In this document: positions 1-12,215 of the stretch, piece after piece
Numbering within the stretch: the stretch's first letter is position 1
How the letters are laid out: each line of letters begins with the position of its first letter
Origin: Solibacillus sp. FSL W7-1464
GTDB taxonomy: Bacteria > Bacillota > Bacilli > Bacillales_A > Planococcaceae
NCBI RefSeq assembly: GCF_038004425.1
Contig: NZ_JBBORC010000001.1
Span: 225,001 to 289,000 of the forward strand
Direction of reading: 5' to 3'
DNA: 64,000 nucleotides
The notes under the pieces: model-generated
Seen by the model: the letters and a program-made list of their open reading frames with translations, nothing else
Databases searched by the model: none
Told to the model about the DNA's origin: nothing
Position numbers and translations under genes: made by a program

Positions 1-2277
<2,277 letters not shown>

Positions 2278-2436
2278 CATTTTATTGCGCAATTCAATGA
2301 AACGTTTATCCAGTTTTGAAAGAATGATCTTTCTAAGGGTTTCAAGACACTTCGTGTATTGAAAGCCAATTAAGGAACGTCTACTAAAAGCACCACGTCC
2401 TGTGGTAACGTAGACGCCAGCACATCCATGTGCAAG

Positions 2437-2552
2437 TGAAGTGATGATGGCAAAGAGGTCACACCCGTTCCCATACCGAACACGGAAGTTAAGCTCTTTA
2501 GCGCCGATGGTAGTTGGGGGCTTCCCCCTGTGAGAGTAGGACGTCGCTTCGC
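2437..2552 (+). rRNA. 5S ribosomal RNA
   Basis: The core from aagaggtcacacccgttcc to gagagtaggacg is the standard Bacillus-type 5S sequence. The ends were set by pairing the terminal helix (gaagtga with tcgcttc), giving about 116 nt. It lies 160 bp after the 23S gene and 10 bp before the first tRNA, so it is part of the same rrn operon. Confidence 0.95.
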
Positions 2553-2561
2553 TAGAATATT

Positions 2562-2637
2562 GGAGGATTAGCTCAGCTGGGAGAGCACCTGCCTTACAAG
2601 CAGGGGGTCGGCGGTTCGAGCCCGTCATCCTCCACCA
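2562..2637 (+). tRNA. tRNA-Val(UAC)
   Basis: A full cloverleaf can be folded with anticodon loop CTTACAA (anticodon TAC), T-loop GGTTCGAGCC and an encoded CCA. It is the first of 14 tRNAs downstream of the 5S gene. Confidence 0.95.
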
Positions 2638-2646
2638 TTTCTAAAT

Positions 2647-2722
<76 letters not shown>

Positions 2723-2728
2723 TTTAGA

Positions 2729-2804
2729 GAGCCATTAGCTCAGTTGGTAGAGCATCTGACTTTTAATCAGAGGGTCGAAGGTTCGAGTCCTTCATGGCTC
2801 ACCA
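2729..2804 (+). tRNA. tRNA-Lys(UUU)
   Basis: Cloverleaf with anticodon loop CTTTTAA (anticodon TTT), acceptor stem GAGCCAT/ATGGCTC and encoded CCA. Confidence 0.95.
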
Positions 2805-2855
2805 GTTTTATAAAATTATACATACTGTCAGAATAAATAGATCTTATGCATTTGT

Positions 2856-2930
2856 GCGGAAGTAGTTCAGTGGTAGAACACCACCTTGCCAAGGTGGGGG
2901 TCGCGAGTTCGAACCTCGTCTTCCGCTCCA
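2856..2930 (+). tRNA. tRNA-Gly(GCC)
   Basis: Cloverleaf with anticodon stem-loop CCACCTTGCCAAGGTGG (anticodon GCC), T-arm GAGTTCGAACCTC and encoded CCA. Confidence 0.95.
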
Positions 2931-2934
2931 AAAT

Positions 2935-3023
2935 GCCGGGGTGGCGGAACTGGCAGACGCACAGGACTTAAAATCCTGCGGTGAGTGATCACCGTGCCGG
3001 TTCGATTCCGGCCCTCGGCACCA
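2935..3023 (+). tRNA. tRNA-Leu(UAA)
   Basis: Type II tRNA with a long variable arm (cggtgagtgatcaccg). The anticodon loop is CTTAAAA (anticodon TAA), the acceptor is GCCGGGG/CCTCGGC, and CCA is encoded. Confidence 0.95.
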
Positions 3024-3050
3024 TTTTATAATTCTTATCTCTAATAATGC

Positions 3051-3127
<77 letters not shown>

Positions 3128-3150
3128 TAATATATTTTTATTGACATATT

Positions 3151-3227
3151 CGGAATGTAGCTCAGCTTGGTAGAGCACTTGGTTTGGGACCAAGGGGTCG
3201 TAGGTTCGAATCCTGTCATTCCGACCA
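3151..3227 (+). tRNA. tRNA-Pro(UGG)
   Basis: Cloverleaf with anticodon stem-loop CTTGGTTTGGGACCAAG (anticodon TGG), acceptor CGGAATG/CATTCCG and encoded CCA. Confidence 0.95.
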
Positions 3228-3232
3228 TTTAT

Positions 3233-3308
3233 GGGGCCTTAGCTCAGCTGGGAGAGCGCCTGCCTTGCACGCAGGAGGTCAGCGGTTCGATCCCGCTAGG
3301 CTCCACCA
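3233..3308 (+). tRNA. tRNA-Ala(UGC)
   Basis: Cloverleaf with anticodon stem-loop CCTGCCTTGCACGCAGG (anticodon TGC) and encoded CCA. Confidence 0.95.
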
Positions 3309-3327
3309 TTTATATTTTATTCCCTTT

Positions 3328-3420
3328 GGAGGTATACCCAAGTCTGGCTGAAGGGATCGGTCTTGAAAACCGACAGGCGGGTAACACCGCGCGGGGGTTC
3401 GAATCCCTCTACCTCCTCCA
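3328..3420 (+). tRNA. tRNA-Ser(UGA)
   Basis: Type II tRNA with a long variable arm. The anticodon stem-loop is TCGGTCTTGAAAACCGA (anticodon TGA), the acceptor is GGAGGTA/TACCTCC, and CCA is encoded. Confidence 0.95.
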
Positions 3421-3445
3421 TTTTTAATATTCTTCTTTAGATGTT

Positions 3446-3521
3446 GGTCCCGTGGTGTAGCGGTTAACATGCCTGCCTGTCACGCAGGAGATCGCCGGTT
3501 CGATCCCGGTCGGGACCGCCA
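3446..3521 (+). tRNA. tRNA-Asp(GUC)
   Basis: Cloverleaf with anticodon stem-loop CCTGCCTGTCACGCAGG (anticodon GTC), acceptor GGTCCCG/CGGGACC and encoded CCA. Confidence 0.95.
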
Positions 3522-3533
3522 TTTTTTTTTTAT

Positions 3534-3609
3534 GGGTTTGTAGCTCAGTTGGTAGAGCATTAGATTGAAGCTCTAAGTGTCGGCGGTTCGATTCCGTCCA
3601 AACCCACCA
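3534..3609 (+). tRNA. tRNA-Phe(GAA)
   Basis: Cloverleaf with anticodon loop containing TTGAAGC (anticodon GAA), acceptor GGGTTTG/CAAACCC and encoded CCA. Confidence 0.94.
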
Positions 3610-3615
3610 TACTAT

Positions 3616-3692
<77 letters not shown>

Positions 3693-3701
3693 TAGTATTA
3701 T

Positions 3702-3777
3702 TCCGAAGTAGCTCAGTTGGTAGAGCATCCGGCTGTTAACCGGCAGGTCGCAGGTTCGAGTCCTGCCTTCGGAGCCA
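3702..3777 (+). tRNA. tRNA-Asn(GUU)
   Basis: Cloverleaf with anticodon stem-loop CCGGCTGTTAACCGG (anticodon GTT), acceptor TCCGAAG/CTTCGGA and encoded CCA. Confidence 0.95.
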
Positions 3778-3779
3778 TT

Positions 3780-3851
3780 GGCCCGTTGGTCAAGTGGTTA
3801 AGACACCGCCCTTTCACGGCGGTAACACGGGTTCGAATCCCGTACGGGTCA
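3780..3851 (+). tRNA. tRNA-Glu(UUC), CCA not encoded
   Basis: Cloverleaf with anticodon stem-loop CCGCCCTTTCACGGCGG (anticodon TTC) and acceptor GGCCCGT/ACGGGTC. Unlike the other 13 tRNAs here, the genome continues with TACACTT after the discriminator A, so CCA must be added post-transcriptionally. It is the last tRNA before the operon terminator. Confidence 0.94.
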
Positions 3852-3865
3852 TACACTTGAATGAA

Positions 3866-3898
3866 AACACATTGCAAAATTTGCAATGTGTTTTTTTG
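3866..3898 (+). terminator. Intrinsic terminator of the rrn-tRNA operon
   Basis: Hairpin AACACATTGCAAA / TTTGCAATGTGTT followed by a run of seven T. It ends the tRNA cluster and abuts the group II intron. Confidence 0.9.
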
Positions 3899-5787
3899 GT
3901 GTGCCCGGCATGCACAACAGCCTGGTGGTGAAAGTCCACTACAGGCTTGGCAGTAGGAACTGTTAGCGAAAGACAAGGGTGTCCATGGTGACGTGGAATC
4001 TGAAGGAAGTCGGACGCAAACTCTCGAACTGACGAACAGAAATCAGATAAAAGGCTGACTTGGGACGGATGAGCTTGCCAAACAAAGCGAAGTCCAATAC
4101 TGCCCAAATCCCATACAGTAAATCTGGCAGTTACATGAGAGGAAGGCGGTTGTGCTTACCCGGGGAGGTCTCTTGAGGGTTATTCAATTAACAATTTGTT
4201 TAGTGATAAATGGATGAATCAAGAGAAGTCAGCAGAAGCCATAGTAGTCTTCGACAAAAGATGAAGGGCCGAACAATCTTTTAAATCTTGAAAGAAACAA
4301 GGAGGTGGAGACATCCCGCCAAAACACAGAAAACATCAAGGTATAGACCGAATAGATGGCTACTTATAGAGGGATAAGCTGGAAGCGAAAGAGTATATAA
4401 GAGCGTGTAGGGATGTAAACATGGAAATGAAGAAACAAGAAAGTATCAATTTAATTGACAGAATTGCGTCCCATAGAAACCTATGGAATGCATATAAGAA
4501 AGTAAAAGGAAATGGAGGAGCACCTGGAATCGATGGTATCACGGTTGATGGACTGAAGGCGCATTTAATAAAATATGAGGAACCATTGAAAAGGAAATTA
4601 AAAGATGGTTCCTACCAACCTCAACCAGTGAAACGAGTAGCTATCCCAAAAGCGGATGGCTCCAAACGATATCTAGGTATACCATGTGTATTGGACAGAG
4701 TTGTTCAACAAGCCATTCTACAAGTCATCCAACCAATAATTGATCCACACTTTTCAGACAAAAGTTTTGGCTTTCGAAAAGGTCGAAACCAACACCAGGC
4801 AATTGCCCTCGCTAAGAAATATTACGAGGAAGGTTATCGAACAGTGGTGGACTGTGACTTGAAAAGTTACTTCGATACGATTCATCACCAGCGACTACGA
4901 GCTTATTTGGAAGAATTCATAACAGATAAAATAGTACTTAAGCTAATATGGAAATTCTTACGCTCAGGCATATTGGACAAGGACATCCTCATTGAAACGA
5001 CAGAAGGTACACCCCAAGGGGGTCCACTCTCTCCAATTCTAGCAAACGTGTATTTAAACAAGCTAGATAGAGAGTTAGAAAAACGAGGACACCGATTCAT
5101 TCGCTATGCGGATGATTTTGTGATTTATGTAAAGTCACCAAGAGCAGGTGAACGCGTCATGACCAGTGTCAAGAATTTTATCGAAGATGAACTGGGTCTC
5201 ACAATCAATGAGCAGAAAAGTAAAGTGTGTGGCGCAACAGCAGCTACATTCTTAGGGTTTCATCTACAAAATCTGTCGGGAAAGTGGGATACCGACCAAT
5301 CAAGTCCGCCAAGAAACGACTAAAAGATAAGCTAAGAATACTGACGAGTCGTAAACGAACAGGGACATTTAGTGAGATTGTGAAAAGAATCAATCAAACA
5401 ACGGTTGGTTGGATTAATTACTATGGAGTTGCCAACATGAAAACTTTCATCCAAGAATTACAGGGATGGTTAAACCATCGCTTACGTCAATTAATATGGA
5501 AACGGTGGAAGCTACCACGAACTAAATATGTGAAATTACGCCAATACGGAATCCAACATGATGAAGCGATGAAAACGGCGCATTCAAGAAAAGGGTACTG
5601 GCGAATATCACGAAGCGAGGTTCTACACCAAGCCATTCCAAATAAAAGGCTCGTAAAATGGGGACTGAAAGACCTGTCCCAATTTTACGAGCAAAGATAC
5701 TCAAAAGGTTGAACCGCCGTATACGGAACCGTACGTACGGTGGTGTGAGAGGTCGGCTAGCCAATTAATGGCTAGCCTCCTACTCGA
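3899..5787 (+). mobile_element. Group II intron (retroelement), inserted behind a terminator
   Basis: The left end GTGTG at 3899 matches the GUGYG start of group II introns. A structured non-coding 5' region of about 520 nt follows, then the reverse transcriptase frame. The 3' part contains a domain V-like hairpin (about 5711-5752, ccgtatacgg and gtacgtacgg) and a domain VI-like stem (ggctagcc/ggctagcc, 5754-5777) before a CTACTCGAT end. The 3' boundary is uncertain by 1-3 nt. The intron starts directly at the T-run of an intrinsic terminator. That is the known insertion preference of bacterial class C introns, although I cannot assign the class without an alignment. Confidence 0.85.
4421..5712 (+). 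pseudogene. ltrA: Group II intron reverse transcriptase/maturase, frameshifted
   Basis: Two overlapping frames (4421-5323 and one ending at 5712) together encode an intron-encoded protein of about 430 aa. The first holds the RT fingers and palm, with the catalytic YADD box (IRYADDFVIY) and the QGGPLSP motif. The second holds the rest of the palm/thumb and the X/maturase domain (GWINYYG). No HNH endonuclease domain follows. The break falls at a run of four A (5268-5271). One extra A would join LGFHLQ to KSVGKVGY as one frame. So this is a single-base deletion, a sequencing error or, less likely, a slippage site. As written, the product lacks its thumb and maturase domain, so the intron would need help in trans. 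Confidence 0.88.
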
Positions 5788-6118
5788 TTGTTCTTAAAAT
5801 AAAACTTAAAATTCCTGTTGGTACATAAATGTATAAATTGCCTTAAACAGTACCGCTATTAACCCGAATTTTGATGGCATATCATTATCATTTTAAATTA
5901 ACCATCTAATTGTATTTCATGCTGAAACTCATGTCAGGCAGGTATAGCGTCATTTAGAATTGATGCAGCTACAAAAGGGAAAGTATATAGAATCGGAATA
6001 ACCCACTGTCTGATGAACGTAGAGTAATGTATTATAAAGATACACTAGAGGGGGCTGTCTTGCATGAATTTAACGCAAACCCTTTCGGTCTTATAAAACA
6101 TTGGAAGCAGGTGGAAAA
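5788..6118 (+). other. Intergenic region with no recognisable gene
   Basis: About 330 bp of AT-rich sequence between the intron and the next gene. It contains only short open frames, the longest about 34 codons near 6030-6130 without a good ribosome site. It may hold the promoter of the downstream hydrolase or decayed coding sequence. I see no hairpin terminator or repeat in it. Confidence 0.5.
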
Positions 6119-7114
6119 GTGGATACAATAATAAAAACAGGTAATAAAGCAGTTTACCCAATTATTTTTACGTCTGATTATAATGGATTGGGGAGTATTA
6201 ACTGTTATGTCTATCAAAATGGAGAAGAATATATATTAATCGATGCAGGAATTAACAGTGAAGAATTTAAGCAGTTTTTCTACCAGAAATTGAAAGAATA
6301 TAATATTGAAATTAACCAAATTACCTGTATTATTTTAACGCATTTTCATAATGACCATATTGGGGTAGTAAATGAAATTACGAATGAATATCCGATTCCT
6401 GTCTATGCCAGTGAAATTGCTATTCCCCGCTTGAAATGTGAAGATGCATACTTACAGCAGAAGCTTGCCTTTTACTATGAGTTGTATGAGCAATACGGCG
6501 TAACGGAATTTGCCCGTGAAAGAATGGAGAAAATGGAAAATACTCTTCGTAATAAAGAACAATTGATGATCTATCCGCCGATTAGAAAGCTGGAAGACGG
6601 GCAAAAAATTGAAGGGTTATGTGTAGTGGCTGCTCCTGGGCATTCTCCGGATTCAATTTGTTTAATTGATGAGGAGACAGGGTGGTTATTTGCCGGAGAC
6701 TTTTTACTTGCTAATGGCATGACAAGTGCTTTAATCGATCATGACCATTCAGGAAACGTAACGAACCCGATTACCCAATATATAGAATCGATTGAAAAAA
6801 TAAAAGTTTATAATGTTCGCAACGTGTATGCAGGCCATAAAGAGATTTATGAAAACTTGAGTGAAGTGATGGAAAAAAGCTTAAGTAAAATAGAATACAA
6901 GCTGAAAAAAGTTGTAACTAAAATAGGTGAAGGCCATCAAACTGCGAATCAATTAGGGGAAGCAGTATACGGAGCCCGGTTTTCGAAATATTTTACTTTT
7001 ATGATTTCTGAAATTATCGGCTTAACGCTTCTTGCAGAACAGCGTGGTTTAGTTGAGCGTGAGTTGAGAGACGGGCAATGGTATTTTACAGTAGCAAGTT
7101 TCATTAAAAAATAA
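6119..7114 (+). CDS. Metallo-beta-lactamase-fold hydrolase
   Basis: The product is a soluble protein of about 331 aa with the metallo-beta-lactamase metal motif HFHNDH (HxHxDH). It also has the later His and Asp positions of the fold (APGHSPD, FAGDFL, YAGHKE), so two metal ions are probably bound. The family contains glyoxalase II-like, lactonase-like and other hydrolases, and the substrate cannot be assigned. A C-terminal region of about 90 aa resembles the winged-helix tail seen in some members. The GTG at 6119 has a ribosome site (AGGTGG) just upstream. The frame extends to a TTG at 6101 that lacks one. Confidence 0.8.
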   Translation: MDTIIKTGNKAVYPIIFTSDYNGLGSINCYVYQNGEEYILIDAGINSEEFKQFFYQKLKEYNIEINQITCIILTHFHNDHIGVVNEITNEYPIPVYASEIAIPRLKCEDAYLQQKLAFYYELYEQYGVTEFARERMEKMENTLRNKEQLMIYPPIRKLEDGQKIEGLCVVAAPGHSPDSICLIDEETGWLFAGDFLLANGMTSALIDHDHSGNVTNPITQYIESIEKIKVYNVRNVYAGHKEIYENLSEVMEKSLSKIEYKLKKVVTKIGEGHQTANQLGEAVYGARFSKYFTFMISEIIGLTLLAEQRGLVERELRDGQWYFTVASFIKK

Positions 7115-7426
7115 AAGGAAACATCAGCAAGGGGTTTTAAATGTGTAGCAAGTCTTTTTCTGTCTCACATAAAGTACCATCGAAGTAGTTGATATAGATT
7201 TATTCTATGCCGAAAATATCTACAATGCGGTAAGCAAAAGATATAAACCTCCTATCCCTGTAATTTCCTCCTTGGAAAATATAGATTTTGTTAGAGCAGA
7301 AAAAGTTATAGTAATAGTTGAATTGCTAATATGAAAACGGAAAAACCTGTAGGATCTTCTGACAATTTCTTTACAAATACGCTATAATTAACAACTACAG
7401 CACACATGCACAAAAGGAGTTTTCGC
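7115..7426 (+). other. Intergenic region; possible promoter for the AEC carrier
   Basis: About 310 bp with no supported gene. A TATAAT hexamer near 7384, with a CTGACA about 19 bp upstream, is a weak sigma-A candidate for the following carrier gene. The spacing is long, so this is tentative. Confidence 0.35.
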
Positions 7427-8356
7427 ATGGTCTATTTATCGATGATTTTCTTTAAAATTGTAGCACCAATTTTAGTTTTGCTTATTATAGGTGCTATTTT
7501 ACAGCGCAAGTTTCAGTTTAACCTTAAAGCATTATCACACCTCATTACATACTGTTTCATGCCGGCTGCGGTATTTATCAATATTTATGAAACATCCATT
7601 GAAGTGAGCGTACTTGGGCAGATTACGATTTTTATTATTTTGTTCATCGGTGCACAAATGCTGTTAAGCCAGATGCTTGCAAAGCTCTTAAAGCTTGATA
7701 GAAAGGAATCGGCTGTTTTTAAAAACAGTGTTGTCCTTATAAATTCCGGTAACTATGGGATACCGGTTGCACAAATGATATTTGCGACTCAGCCAATTGG
7801 AGTAGCGATTCAAGTCATTCTTGTTATTTTTCAAAATATGACGACGTATACATATGGCTTATATAATTTAATCTCATCAACAAAATCAGGAATAGCAATT
7901 GTCCGGGACTTTTTGAAAATGCCGATTGTTCATGCACTGATTATAGGGGCGGCATTGAATTACTTTCACGTTCCGATTCCTGAAACGTTCAGTATTCCCC
8001 TTGAGCATATAGCAGACGGATTTGTAGCGGTTGCACTTATCACATTAGGTGCGCAGCTTTCTACAATTGAGATGCGTACGATGTTCAATAAAACGATTTT
8101 TGTCAGTTGCTTTACAAGGTTAATAATCGGTCCGGCAACGGCACTTATTATTATTTTTGCATTGGGTCTAGATGGGGTGGTGGCACAATCATTATTTATC
8201 GCAAGTGCATTTCCGACATCGAGAAACAGTTCCAGCCTGGCGCTCGAGTATGATATTGAATCGGCTACAGCAGCCCAGACAGTACTGTTTTCAACGATTA
8301 TCAGCTGCTTAACGGTAACGTTCGTTATTTATTTATCGACAATTTTATTTGCATAG
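7427..8356 (+). CDS. AEC-family auxin-efflux-type transporter
   Basis: An integral membrane protein of 309 aa with about ten hydrophobic segments. It has the AEC/malonate carrier layout: two halves, a conserved NSGNYGIPVA segment after the first half and a closing AFPTSRNSSSLALEY segment. Bacterial relatives move organic acids or related small anions across the cytoplasmic membrane. The ATG at 7427 follows AAAAGGAG and is preferred over the in-frame ATG 21 nt upstream. It is monocistronic and is followed at once by a strong terminator. The substrate is not predictable. Confidence 0.8.
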   Translation: MVYLSMIFFKIVAPILVLLIIGAILQRKFQFNLKALSHLITYCFMPAAVFINIYETSIEVSVLGQITIFIILFIGAQMLLSQMLAKLLKLDRKESAVFKNSVVLINSGNYGIPVAQMIFATQPIGVAIQVILVIFQNMTTYTYGLYNLISSTKSGIAIVRDFLKMPIVHALIIGAALNYFHVPIPETFSIPLEHIADGFVAVALITLGAQLSTIEMRTMFNKTIFVSCFTRLIIGPATALIIIFALGLDGVVAQSLFIASAFPTSRNSSSLALEYDIESATAAQTVLFSTIISCLTVTFVIYLSTILFA

Positions 8357-8359
8357 AAA

Positions 8360-8403
8360 AGGGCTGCAGTAAAAGTAAATTACACTTTTACTGCAGCCCT
8401 TTT
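8360..8403 (+). terminator. Intrinsic terminator after the AEC carrier
   Basis: Long perfect stem AAAGGGCTGCAGTAAAAGT with ACTTTTACTGCAGCCCTTT, followed by T residues. Confidence 0.9.
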
Positions 8404-8407
8404 TCCA

Positions 8408-8442
8408 TAAAAAACCGCAAGTACCCCCTCAGATACTTGCGG
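8408..8442 (-). terminator. Intrinsic terminator for katA (minus strand)
   Basis: On the minus strand CCGCAAGTA pairs with TACTTGCGG and is followed by TTTTTT. It lies about 115 bp past the katA stop codon. Confidence 0.75.
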
Positions 8443-8556
8443 CTGTAAGCGATTATAGTTGGATATCAATAACGTTTCGTCATCTAGTAAGCACTAAATA
8501 TGAAAAGCTAGTGAATTTAACAATTTGAGCAAGAAGCTAAATTCATAGAGTACTTC

Positions 8557-10047
8557 TTAGTACATACTTACCGCATTAGCGTATGGGTTTGAAAGGTCCA
8601 TACCATCTAATGAAAGACCCATTGCCTTCGCTACACCTTCACCATATGCTGGATCAGCTAAGTAGCAGTGTAAAATATGACGACGTTTGATGAATTCTTC
8701 AACACCGTTCATTTCAGCAGCAGTTGTTTCGAATAAACGTTGTTGCTGTTCCGGTGTTTGAAGACGGAATAATTTACCTGGTTGCTCGAAGTAGTTGTTG
8801 TCATCTTCACGGAAGTCGTAGATGTCAGCTGGACCATCAAGAGCTAATGCAGGGTCTTTATATTGTGTTTGACCTTGTAATGCGCCATAGCTATTTGGAT
8901 AGTAAGTAATAGCTGCACCACGGTTTCCATCAGCACGGCCTTGTCCATCACGGTGATATACCATGAATGGGCATTTTGGTGTGTTTACAGGAATTTGGTG
9001 ATGGTTAACGCCTAAACGGTAACGAGTTGCATCTTGGTATGCGAATAAACGCGCTTGTAACATACGGTCTGGTGAGAATGAAATACCAGGTACAACGTTA
9101 GATGGAGCGAATGCAGCTTGCTCAACATCAGCGAAGTAGTTTTCCGGGTTACGGTTTAATTCGAATTCTCCCACTTCAATTAGTGGGTACTCAGATTTGT
9201 ACCAAACTTTTGTTAAGTCGAATGGGTTGTCTTTAGAGTTGCGAGCTTGTTCTTCAGTCATCACTTGGATGTACATTTTCCATTTCGGGAAATCGCCCTT
9301 TTCGATTGACTCGAATAGGTCACGCTGTGAAGATTCACGGTCTTTACCGATAATTTCAGCAGCTTCTGCACCTGTTAAGTTTTCGATACCCTGTTGAGAA
9401 CGGAAGTGGAATTTCACGTAAACGCGTTCGCCAGCTTCGTTGATCATTGAGTAAGTATGAGAACCGAATCCGTGCATTTTGCGGTAGCCGTTTGGAATAC
9501 CACGGTCAGACATTACGATTGTTACTTGGTGTAAAGCTTCTGGTAATGAAGTCCAGAAATCCCAGTTTGAGTTACCGTTGTGCATGTTTGTTTTTGGGTC
9601 ACGCTTAACAACGTGGTTTAAATCCGGGAAGTGTAATGGATCACGGAAGAAGAATACAGGTGTGTTGTTACCAACCATATCCCAGTTACCTTCTTCAGTA
9701 TAGAATTTTAATGCGAAACCGCGAATGTCACGCTCTGCATCAGCCGCCCCACGCTCACCTGCTACAGTTGAGAAACGTGCGAACATTTCTGTTTTCTTAC
9801 CAACTTCAGAGAAGATTTTTGCTTTTGAATATTTTGTGATGTCATGCGTTACAGTAAATGTACCGAATGCACCTGAACCTTTTGCGTGCATACGACGCTC
9901 AGGAATTACTTCACGGTTAAAGTTTGCTAATTTCTCAATTAGAAATACATCTTGTAATAAAATTGGGCCACGACGACCGGCTGTTTGTACATCGTCGTTT
10001 GATACTACTGGAGCCCCAGTAATTGTTGTTAGACGTTCATTTGTCAT
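8557..10047 (-). CDS. katA: Heme catalase KatA
   Basis: A monofunctional small-subunit catalase of 496 aa that dismutates hydrogen peroxide in the cytoplasm. The distal heme residues are visible: His54 in RRMHAKG and Asn127 in MVGNNTP. The proximal heme tyrosine lies near residue 337 in [14 protein letters not shown]. The length is typical of the clade of Bacillus KatA. The ATG at 10047 follows an AGGAGG-type site. A candidate PerR box lies about 80 bp upstream, so induction by peroxide is likely. The gene is transcribed alone. Confidence 0.95.
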   Translation of the reverse strand: MTNERLTTITGAPVVSNDDVQTAGRRGPILLQDVFLIEKLANFNREVIPERRMHAKGSGAFGTFTVTHDITKYSKAKIFSEVGKKTEMFARFSTVAGERGAADAERDIRGFALKFYTEEGNWDMVGNNTPVFFFRDPLHFPDLNHVVKRDPKTNMHNGNSNWDFWTSLPEALHQVTIVMSDRGIPNGYRKMHGFGSHTYSMINEAGERVYVKFHFRSQQGIENLTGAEAAEIIGKDRESSQRDLFESIEKGDFPKWKMYIQVMTEEQARNSKDNPFDLTKVWYKSEYPLIEVGEFELNRNPENYFADVEQAAFAPSNVVPGISFSPDRMLQARLFAYQDATRYRLGVNHHQIPVNTPKCPFMVYHRDGQGRADGNRGAAITYYPNSYGALQGQTQYKDPALALDGPADIYDFREDDNNYFEQPGKLFRLQTPEQQQRLFETTAAEMNGVEEFIKRRHILHCYLADPAYGEGVAKAMGLSLDGMDLSNPYANAVSMY

Positions 10048-10123
10048 ATGTAGTTCCTCCTAACGTTTTTTGAAAAACTCTTCATAAATAATATAACAAA
10101 TCTAAATCATAATTTCTACTAGA

Positions 10124-10138
10124 TTATAATAATTCTTT
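10124..10138 (-). promoter_or_regulatory. Candidate PerR box upstream of katA
   Basis: TTATAATAATTCTTT matches 11 of 15 positions of the PerR consensus TTATAATNATTATAA. It sits about 80 bp upstream of the katA start, and a TATAAT on the minus strand overlaps it. The match is imperfect in an AT-rich region, so it is only a candidate. Confidence 0.5.
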
Positions 10139-10362
10139 TTAAGTAATCTTTATATTAAAGAATTAGTTATTAAAAATAGATAGTATAGAAGATTCAGTAA
10201 ATAGATTCTCTGTTAAATTATACCGTTTTTTTACAGGGAAAGGTAAACATTACTCCACATTTTTGGATAATAATTACTTTTATTTTTAAATCCACAAATG
10301 TGGGGAATCCTTCTAAAATTTCCTATATAATTGAAGCGATTACCATACGAAAGGACATGGTT

Positions 10363-12210
10363 ATGCAACTTACATTAACTTTTATCATTTTGGCAGTTAC
10401 GATTATTTTATTTACGACAAATCGATTGCGGGCAGATCTTGTAGCAGTAATGGCATTATTATCATTTGTTATATTGAATATTTTAACACCTGCTGAAGCG
10501 CTGGCAGGGTTTTCGAATTCTGTAGTCATTATGATAGCAGGATTATTTGTTGTCGGGGCAGGTATTTTAAGGACGGGTCTTGCAGGAATGGCAGGAAACC
10601 TTCTATTGAAATGGTCAGGGGATAATGAGCTCCGTCTATTTATTTTATTGCTTGTTATTGTCGCGATTGTCGGGGCATTTATGAGCAATACAGGTACGGT
10701 CGCATTAATGCTGCCGATTGTTGTTTCGATAGCAATCAGTATTAAAGTGAGCCCGTCCAAGTTTTTAATGCCGCTATCGTACATTGCGAGCATGTCGGGG
10801 CTGATGACATTAATTGCATCGCCGACAAACTTGATCGCTTCTCAAACACTCGTTGATCATGGCTTTGAAAAGCTGGGATTTTTCACAATAACTCCAATCG
10901 GAATTATCGCGACAATTACCGTCATTATTTATTTAGTGTTAGTACGCAACGTGCTGTTGCCGAATGAAGAAAACCGTTCGCAGTCAAGTGCGGGGTATAA
11001 GCTTTCTCCAAAGAAAATAGCCAAGGAGTATGATTTGCATGATAAGCTGTTCCGCGTTGTCGTTAGCGAGCATTCGACAATCTTAGAACAAAAGCTTGCT
11101 GATTTGAAGCTTCCGGCAACCTATCATATTTATATTATGAAAATAAAACGCGGTGCCGCGCAGGAAGGGATTAATTTACGGCCGATGACGTACCAGGAGC
11201 TGGCGGGTCCGACAAGTGTTATACATGTCGGCGATGAGCTGTATGTTCAAGGTTTGGCCGATGATGTAGCACGGTTTGCCCATGATTTTGCATTGACTGT
11301 TCAGCCGTTTGAAGATCATGCGAAAGAGCTCGTTACGAAGAAAATCGGTGTAGCGGAAGTATTATTAACACCGCAATCACGTCTTATTAAGGAAACTGTC
11401 AGTAAAATCGGGTTTCGTGAAAAATACAATTTGAACATTTTAGGAATCAACCGTAAAGGTGATTACTTACTGAAAAATATGGCCGATCAGAAGCTGCGTT
11501 TCGGTGATGCGATTTTAGTGCAGGGGACATGGGATGAAATAGAACTGTTGTCCCGCGAAACGCATGACGTGGTCGTAGTGGGGCAGCCGCGTGAATTAGC
11601 AGGGGCCATTGCCGCAAACGGAAAGGCACCGATTGCCGGTATTATTATGTTGCTAATGATCGGACTTATGGTGTTTGAAGTGTTTGATGCGGTAATTGCT
11701 GTATTAATCGGGGCTGTTCTTATGATTATTACAGGCTGTCTGCGCAATATGGATGATGCTTACAGTAAAATGAACTTCGAAAGTATTGTGCTTGTAGCGG
11801 CAATGCTTCCGATGGCGACAGCGCTTGAGAAGACAGGCGGGATGACGATTCTCGCAGAAGGTATTATCAGTATGCTCGGGGAATTCGGGCCATACGGTGT
11901 ATTGATGGGGGTTTATTTACTGACAGTTGTTTTCGGGCAATTTGTCAGTAATACGGCAACAGCGGTACTGTTTTCGCCGATTGCCATTACTGCAGCACTT
12001 GCTATGGATGCGAACCCGTATACATTTATGATAGGGGTAGCAACAGCTGCGAGTATGGCGTTTGCAACACCGATTGCATCTCCGACAAACTCCCTTGTAT
12101 TAACAGCGGGTGGCTATAAATTTATGGATTTCGTCAAAGTTGGTGTGCCGTTACAGATTATTATGTTTATTATCATGATGATTGCCGTACCGTTGCTGTT
12201 TCCGTTTTAG
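10363..12210 (+). CDS. SLC13-family permease with two RCK_C (TrkA-C) domains
   Basis: A membrane protein of 615 aa. The N-terminal half has about five or six membrane segments and the motif SPTNLIASQ. A cytosolic insert of about 200 aa with two TrkA-C/RCK_C-like repeats follows. The C-terminal half repeats the membrane fold with SNTATAVLFSP and ASPTNS. This is the layout of the DASS/SLC13 family, whose members carry dicarboxylates, sulfate or similar anions with sodium, and the RCK_C inserts probably bind a regulatory ligand. The ATG at 10363 is preferred because AAAGGA lies about 8 nt upstream. The frame extends to a GTG at 10300 without a ribosome site. It is divergent from katA. Confidence 0.85.
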   Translation: MQLTLTFIILAVTIILFTTNRLRADLVAVMALLSFVILNILTPAEALAGFSNSVVIMIAGLFVVGAGILRTGLAGMAGNLLLKWSGDNELRLFILLLVIVAIVGAFMSNTGTVALMLPIVVSIAISIKVSPSKFLMPLSYIASMSGLMTLIASPTNLIASQTLVDHGFEKLGFFTITPIGIIATITVIIYLVLVRNVLLPNEENRSQSSAGYKLSPKKIAKEYDLHDKLFRVVVSEHSTILEQKLADLKLPATYHIYIMKIKRGAAQEGINLRPMTYQELAGPTSVIHVGDELYVQGLADDVARFAHDFALTVQPFEDHAKELVTKKIGVAEVLLTPQSRLIKETVSKIGFREKYNLNILGINRKGDYLLKNMADQKLRFGDAILVQGTWDEIELLSRETHDVVVVGQPRELAGAIAANGKAPIAGIIMLLMIGLMVFEVFDAVIAVLIGAVLMIITGCLRNMDDAYSKMNFESIVLVAAMLPMATALEKTGGMTILAEGIISMLGEFGPYGVLMGVYLLTVVFGQFVSNTATAVLFSPIAITAALAMDANPYTFMIGVATAASMAFATPIASPTNSLVLTAGGYKFMDFVKVGVPLQIIMFIIMMIAVPLLFPF

Positions 12211-12215
12211 TCGGT

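Noticed and set aside
10323-10793. Minus-strand 156-codon frame opposite the SLC13 gene
   Set aside because: It is a shadow of a hydrophobic coding region. Its composition is antisense to membrane helices and no start signal is seen.
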